Assembly (NCBI GenBank): GCA_963758845.1
Contig: CAVWWX010000003.1
Coordinates: forward strand, 1 to 46,832
Length of the DNA stretch: 46,832 nt
From: JBDTSW01 sp963758845
Lineage (GTDB): Bacteria; Actinomycetota; Thermoleophilia; Solirubrobacterales; 70-9
Direction: 5' to 3'
Positions 43,503 to 46,832 of the stretch are shown here, piece by piece. A program made the translations under genes and the position numbers. Within the stretch, counting starts at the first letter, position 1. Every line of letters starts with the position of its first letter. Below the pieces are notes generated by a model that had not been told where the DNA came from, made no database searches, and saw nothing but the letters and a program-made list of their open reading frames with translations.

Positions 43503-44645
43503 ATGGGGTTCTTCGCACTGGACGCAGTCGAAGCCAAGGCCGGGGATGCGCTCGTGCTCCGGTGGGGGCCCACCGAGGAGGAGGCCCAGCTCGTCTTGAT
43601 CGACGGCGGACCGCGCGGCGTCTACACCAAGAACCTGCTGCCCCACCTGCAGGCGCTGGTGGGCACCCTGCCGACCGGCGAGCAGCGGGTCATACCGCTC
43701 CGGCTGGCGGTGGTGAGCCACATCGACAGCGACCACATCGCCGGCGTACTCGACGTGCTGGACGAGGTGTCGGACGCCGCCGCGGCGCCGCGGCCGGCGC
43801 TGGTGACGGTCGACGAGCTCTGGCACAACAGCTTCCTCGACATCGCGTTCCGGGACGACCCCGACCTGGCGGACCTGGTGAAGGAGCGGGAGGAACTGGG
43901 CCCCGACGGGATCGTGGCCGTGCCCGAGAGCGTGCGGGAGGGCCGCAACCTCTCGACGGTGGCCAAGAAGGCCGGCGTGCCCCGCAACCCCGACGCGCCG
44001 GGCGACGGATTCGTGACGACCGGCGCCGAGGTGGAGATCGACGGCCTGAACCTCGAGGTCCTGGGTCCGACCGATGCCCTCGTGGAACTCCTGAAGGAGG
44101 AGTGGCGCAAGGAGCTGAAGGCGATCCTGAAGAAGGAGATCAGCGAGGCGAAGGCGGAAGCGGCGTCGTTCGACGATCCCAGCGAATCCAACCAGTCGAG
44201 CATCGTGCTGTTGGCCACCCACGGCGACAAGACCATGTTCCTCACGGGCGACGCGCGCGGTGACCACCTGATCGAGGCGATCACGCCCAAGGTCCCCGAC
44301 GGCGACGACCACCTGCACGTCGACCTGTTCAAGCTGGGCCACCACGGGTCGGCGCGCAGCAACGGCCCCGAGCTGTTCGAACTGGTGCGGGCCGACGTCT
44401 ACGTGGTGTCGGGGGACGGCAACCACGGCAACCCCCACCCGGACACCATCGAGGCCCTCTACGAGACCCAGGAGGGTCGGGACTACGAGCTGGTCGTCAC
44501 GAACGCGGTGCTCAGCGGCGCCAGCGATGCGGACGACCGCGAAGACGCCGAGAAGACGATGGAGCTGCTGGCGGACCCACCCGCTGGGTGCACGGTCGTC
44601 CCCCGGGCCGAGGACGACCGGGCGATCACGACGCGGCTGAGCTGA
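43503..44645 (+). CDS. MBL-fold metallohydrolase (ComEC C-terminal-domain-like), partner of the S8 peptidase
   Basis: 380 residues, intact. Metal motifs of the metallo-beta-lactamase fold: LVLIDGGPRG, VVSHIDSDHIAGVLDVL (HxDxDH), FLTGDARGDHL and LFKLGHHGSARSNG, ending VYVVSGDGNHGNPHPDTIEA. This arrangement is like the competence-type hydrolase domain of ComEC but without membrane parts. A charged coiled insertion (EEWRKELKAILKKEISEAKA) lies between the fourth and fifth motifs. Such enzymes act on phosphodiesters or nucleotides. The stop end overlaps the convergent cold-shock gene by 20 bases. Confidence 0.85.
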   Translation: MGFFALDAVEAKAGDALVLRWGPTEEEAQLVLIDGGPRGVYTKNLLPHLQALVGTLPTGEQRVIPLRLAVVSHIDSDHIAGVLDVLDEVSDAAAAPRPALVTVDELWHNSFLDIAFRDDPDLADLVKEREELGPDGIVAVPESVREGRNLSTVAKKAGVPRNPDAPGDGFVTTGAEVEIDGLNLEVLGPTDALVELLKEEWRKELKAILKKEISEAKAEAASFDDPSESNQSSIVLLATHGDKTMFLTGDARGDHLIEAITPKVPDGDDHLHVDLFKLGHHGSARSNGPELFELVRADVYVVSGDGNHGNPHPDTIEALYETQEGRDYELVVTNAVLSGASDADDREDAEKTMELLADPPAGCTVVPRAEDDRAITTRLS

Positions 44646-44877
44646 TCTCCACCGCCACCACCCGGGAGGCGTGGTCCTGCTGGTCGGGGCTCAACGCGTA
44701 GGTGACCAGCGCCCCGGGCCGCGTCGCGTAGTCATAGGACGCCGGGTCGATGTTGGCCCGCTCGAAGAACACCGTGGTGTCGGCGCTCTTCCCCTCGGGG
44801 ATGATGTAGCCGTACCCGTCGTAGGGGTCGAAGAACTTCACCGTGCCCTTGTTGGGCTCGGGTGCCGGAGGCTCCAT
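44626..44877 (-). CDS. Cold-shock-domain protein (divergent)
   Basis: 83 residues. NKGTVKFFDPYDGYGYIIPE matches the cold-shock fold with RNP1 as GYGYI (usually GFGFI) and RNP2 as VFFER (usually VFVHF). An acidic Pro-rich start (MEPPAPEP) precedes it, and ALVTYALSPDQQDHASRVVA completes the beta barrel. Aromatic changes at both RNP sites suggest altered nucleic-acid binding. It overlaps the end of the MBL gene on the other strand. Confidence 0.8.
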   Translation of the reverse strand: MEPPAPEPNKGTVKFFDPYDGYGYIIPEGKSADTTVFFERANIDPASYDYATRPGALVTYALSPDQQDHASRVVAVEISSAAS

Positions 44878-44904
44878 GTGCGCAGGCTACCCCTCGCCGT
44901 CAGG

Positions 44905-45714
44905 TCAGCCGTCAGGGCCTTCGTGCCGAGATCGCGGTGCGCGGTACGGGCAGCGGACCACCCACTCGTCCAGGCGCAACCGCTTCAGGCTGACGCTGGT
45001 GCCCCGCGGTTCCCGGCCGCACACCTGCGCGGTCGGGCCCCGGTACTCGACGATGAAGACCGCCTTGCCCGCCTCGACGAAGGGTCGGTAGCGACCGCAC
45101 TCCCGGTACTGCAGGCACTGCTCGTTCAGCGCCCAGCCGAAGTGACCCACGAGGTCGGGGATGAGCCCGAGGGCGTTCTTCAGGCCGGGGGAGAGACCTC
45201 GCTCCTTGGCCTCGTTGGCCAGACGGCGGAGGAAGGTGAACTGGTGGAGGCGGGTCAGCGGGAAGCCGGTGTCGTTGGTCCAGCCGTCGACGTTGTCGAA
45301 CTCGACGCCGTCGAAGCCCTTGCGGGCGCAGAGGTCGAGGCGGTCCTCCAGGATCGGCAGGAGCACACCGAGGCGACGGATGTCCAGCCACCGCTCGTCC
45401 TCGAAGCCCTCGATCGGCCGCCCTCGCACCGAGGCGGGGAAGCGCCCGGCGTCGGGTCGGTAGGGCTCCCAGGAGCCGGCCGAGAGGTAGCAGACGACGA
45501 AGCGCCCGTCCCGGTGGAGCTGCGCCACCTCCGACCGGGTCGTCTCGAACAGGTCCAGGTCGTAGACCTCGGCGTCCACCTCCAGGTCGGCGGGCAGGTC
45601 GCCGAGCTGCCACTGCAGCCGGTCGGTCGGCCGAGGCCGGGGCGGCGCGGCGGCCGCGGGCACGGCGAGGGCGACCACGAGGCCGACGGCCAAGGGCAGG
45701 AGATGGCGCCGCAC
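44905..45714 (-). CDS. Secreted GH114-like (endo-alpha-1,4-polygalactosaminidase/TM1410 type) protein
   Basis: 269 residues from GTG 45714, chosen because it starts a signal peptide (RRHLLPLAVGLVVALAVPAA). The mature part reads DRLQWQLGDLPADLEVDAEV, VVCYLSAGSWEPYRPDAGRF, GFDGVEFDNVDGWTNDTGFP and LSPGLKNALGLIPDLVGHFG, the barrel motifs of the GH114/TM1410 family with acidic residues in VEFDNVD at the active site. Four cysteines in the last part (QCLQYREC, QVCG, VRCP) may form disulfides. The likely role is cleaving an exopolysaccharide. The neighbouring DUF2231 gene is divergent, 15 bases away. Confidence 0.8.
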   Translation of the reverse strand: MRRHLLPLAVGLVVALAVPAAAAPPRPRPTDRLQWQLGDLPADLEVDAEVYDLDLFETTRSEVAQLHRDGRFVVCYLSAGSWEPYRPDAGRFPASVRGRPIEGFEDERWLDIRRLGVLLPILEDRLDLCARKGFDGVEFDNVDGWTNDTGFPLTRLHQFTFLRRLANEAKERGLSPGLKNALGLIPDLVGHFGWALNEQCLQYRECGRYRPFVEAGKAVFIVEYRGPTAQVCGREPRGTSVSLKRLRLDEWVVRCPYRAPRSRHEGPDG

Positions 45715-45729
45715 GGGTAGGAGCGTGCC

Positions 45730-46245
45730 GTGAACGAGCCCGTCCTGCCATCCCCCGCCGTCCTCGAGGACCAACTCGAGCTGGACGGCGCCGTCGACGC
45801 CCTCCGCTCGCTGGCCGACGATGCCATCCCCGAGGGCCCGGTCCGCAGCGCCCTGCAAGGCGACTGGCTGGGCCATCCCGTCCATCCGGTCATGACCGAC
45901 CTCGTCATCGGGTTCTGGACGAGCGCCTTCGTGCTCGACTTCTTCCCGGTGAAGCGGCTACGGGCGGCCTCCGACACGTTCGTCGCCCTCGGCCTCGCCG
46001 CCGCCGTGCCCACCGTGGTCACCGGCCTGGCCGACTGGACCACCCTCGACCGCCCGGCGCAGCGGGTCGGCGTCGTCCACGCCGCCGCCAACGCCGTCGG
46101 CGCCGGCTGCTACGCCCTCTCGCTGGCCAACCGGGTCCGCGGCCGCCGCGCCCGCGGCATCACCTTCGGCATGCTCGGCGCCACCGCCATGACGGTCGGC
46201 GGCTACCTGGGCGGCCACCTCGCCTTCCCGCCCGACGATGACTGA
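45730..46245 (+). CDS. DUF2231-type integral membrane protein
   Basis: 171 residues from GTG 45730. After an acidic N-terminus with a helix (AVDALRSLADDAIPEGPVRS) it has the family motif WLGHPVHPVMTDLVIGFWTS, then about four transmembrane helices and a second conserved patch, HAAANAVGAGCYALSLANRV, ending GGYLGGHLAF. The His residues of GHPVHP and the central helices are thought to bind a cofactor or metal, but the function is not established. It ends immediately before the stop of the convergent flavodoxin-like gene. Confidence 0.82.
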   Translation: MNEPVLPSPAVLEDQLELDGAVDALRSLADDAIPEGPVRSALQGDWLGHPVHPVMTDLVIGFWTSAFVLDFFPVKRLRAASDTFVALGLAAAVPTVVTGLADWTTLDRPAQRVGVVHAAANAVGAGCYALSLANRVRGRRARGITFGMLGATAMTVGGYLGGHLAFPPDDD

Positions 46246-46832
46246 TCAATCGGCGTTGGGCGGCACGGGGATCGGGTTGGCGGCCAGCGCCGCGGCCACG
46301 GCCACGAGGTTGGCGGCCATCGCCTCGCCGGTGGACGACGACCACTCGTGACCCTCGTCGGTCTCCGAGTAGCTCGGGCCCGGTCCGGGACCCCTGTTCC
46401 AGTAGGTCCAGGCCTGGCCGGGGACGGTGAAGCCGACGTCGATCAGGCCCTGCGCCACCTGGGCGATGACGTGGTGGGCGCCGTCCTCGTTGCCGGTGAC
46501 GACCATGCCGGCGACGCGGTTGTAGGCGACCGGGCTCCCGTCGTCGTCGGTCTCACTGAGCATGGCGTCCATTCGCTCCAGCACCCGCTGAGCGACGCTC
46601 GACGGGTGGCCCAGCCACGTCGGCGTGGCGATGACGAGGATCTCCGAGTCCAGGATCCGCTCGCGGATGGCCGGCCAGCCGTCGCCGACGCCCTCGTCGG
46701 AGCGGACCCCGGGCTTGATGTCGTGGTCGACCGCCCGCAGCCGCTCGACCTTCACATCGCGCTCCTCGAGCGCTCCGATCACGACGTCGGCGAGGAGATC
46801 GGTGTTCGACGATTCCGGGGACGGTTTCAGCG
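46246..46832 (-). CDS. Flavodoxin-like NAD(P)H-dependent FMN reductase, 5' end beyond the window
   Basis: About 195 residues visible. The first is LKPSPESSNTDLLADVVIGA, the second part of the FMN phosphate loop of the flavodoxin-like family, so only some 10-20 residues are missing at the right edge. ILDSEILVIATPTWLGHPSS is the flavin isoalloxazine loop, and VAGMVVTGNEDGAHHVIAQV the next strand and loop. The end is a Pro/Ala-rich tail. It probably reduces quinones or flavins. It is adjacent to and convergent with DUF2231. Confidence 0.82.
   Translation of the reverse strand, partial: LKPSPESSNTDLLADVVIGALEERDVKVERLRAVDHDIKPGVRSDEGVGDGWPAIRERILDSEILVIATPTWLGHPSSVAQRVLERMDAMLSETDDDGSPVAYNRVAGMVVTGNEDGAHHVIAQVAQGLIDVGFTVPGQAWTYWNRGPGPGPSYSETDEGHEWSSSTGEAMAANLVAVAAALAANPIPVPPNAD

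Noticed and set aside
1..46832. CRISPR array, tRNA, rRNA, prophage or insertion sequence
   Set aside because: No regularly spaced repeats, cloverleaf-like segment, transposase or phage structural gene was seen on either strand.

Overview
The window is high-GC DNA with many GTG/TTG starts, short operonic spacings and leaderless-looking promoters. The gene families fit an actinobacterium, most likely Thermoleophilia (Solirubrobacterales/Gaiellales type); the lineage is inferred from family content, not from a marker gene. No rRNA, tRNA, CRISPR array, insertion sequence or phage gene was recognised. Many genes up to about 41.3 kb are broken by single-base frameshifts, nearly all repaired by removing one G or C, so they look like uncorrected insertion errors. 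Genes are annotated across the frameshifts.

Layout. 1-8.6 kb is a mixed region: a phosphoesterase, a SulP anion transporter, three VOC (glyoxalase-fold) proteins, MsrA, a GH25 lysozyme, a CPA1 antiporter and a two-TM sensor-like protein. 8.6-38.4 kb is the core, a methylated-amine/one-carbon island. It starts with a GAF-PucR regulator divergent from an Amt transporter, followed by two small membrane proteins, a membrane-anchored protein and a class I glutamine amidotransferase. Module A follows: a glutamine-synthetase-like ligase, three split glutamate-synthase-type subunits (MgsA/B/C-like), an unknown 150-residue protein, two tandem DAO-type flavoenzymes and a VOC protein. On the minus strand lie soxD-A-G-B (sarcosine oxidase / N-methylglutamate dehydrogenase type), formate-THF ligase, a methenyl-THF cyclohydrolase-type protein, a HutC-type GntR regulator and an EamA transporter. 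Divergent from soxD are a DUF1059 protein and an R2lox-like diiron protein. Module B is a second ligase plus MgsA/B/C set ending in an NAD-dependent formate dehydrogenase.

How it may work. The gene set matches the N-methylglutamate route: amine uptake (Amt), gamma-glutamylmethylamide synthesis (GlnT/GmaS-like), transfer to 2-oxoglutarate (MgsABC), oxidation to glutamate plus a C1 unit (SoxDAGB-like), then THF-linked oxidation to formate (cyclohydrolase, Fhs) and to CO2 with NADH (FDH). The unusual parts are the duplication into two non-identical modules, loss of the Fe-S cysteines in MgsC of module B, Fe-S cysteines retained in the SoxA-like subunit, and an R2lox-like oxidase in the island.

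38.4-41.3 kb holds a secreted GH1 beta-glucosidase and a convergent 4-coumarate-CoA-ligase-like gene whose N-terminus is cut off at about 41,305. From there to the end (S8 peptidase, MBL hydrolase, cold-shock-like protein, GH114-like protein, DUF2231 membrane protein, flavodoxin-like reductase) no gene is frameshifted and a second gene is truncated at the same point. This is either a real recombination junction or an assembly chimera with another actinobacterium.
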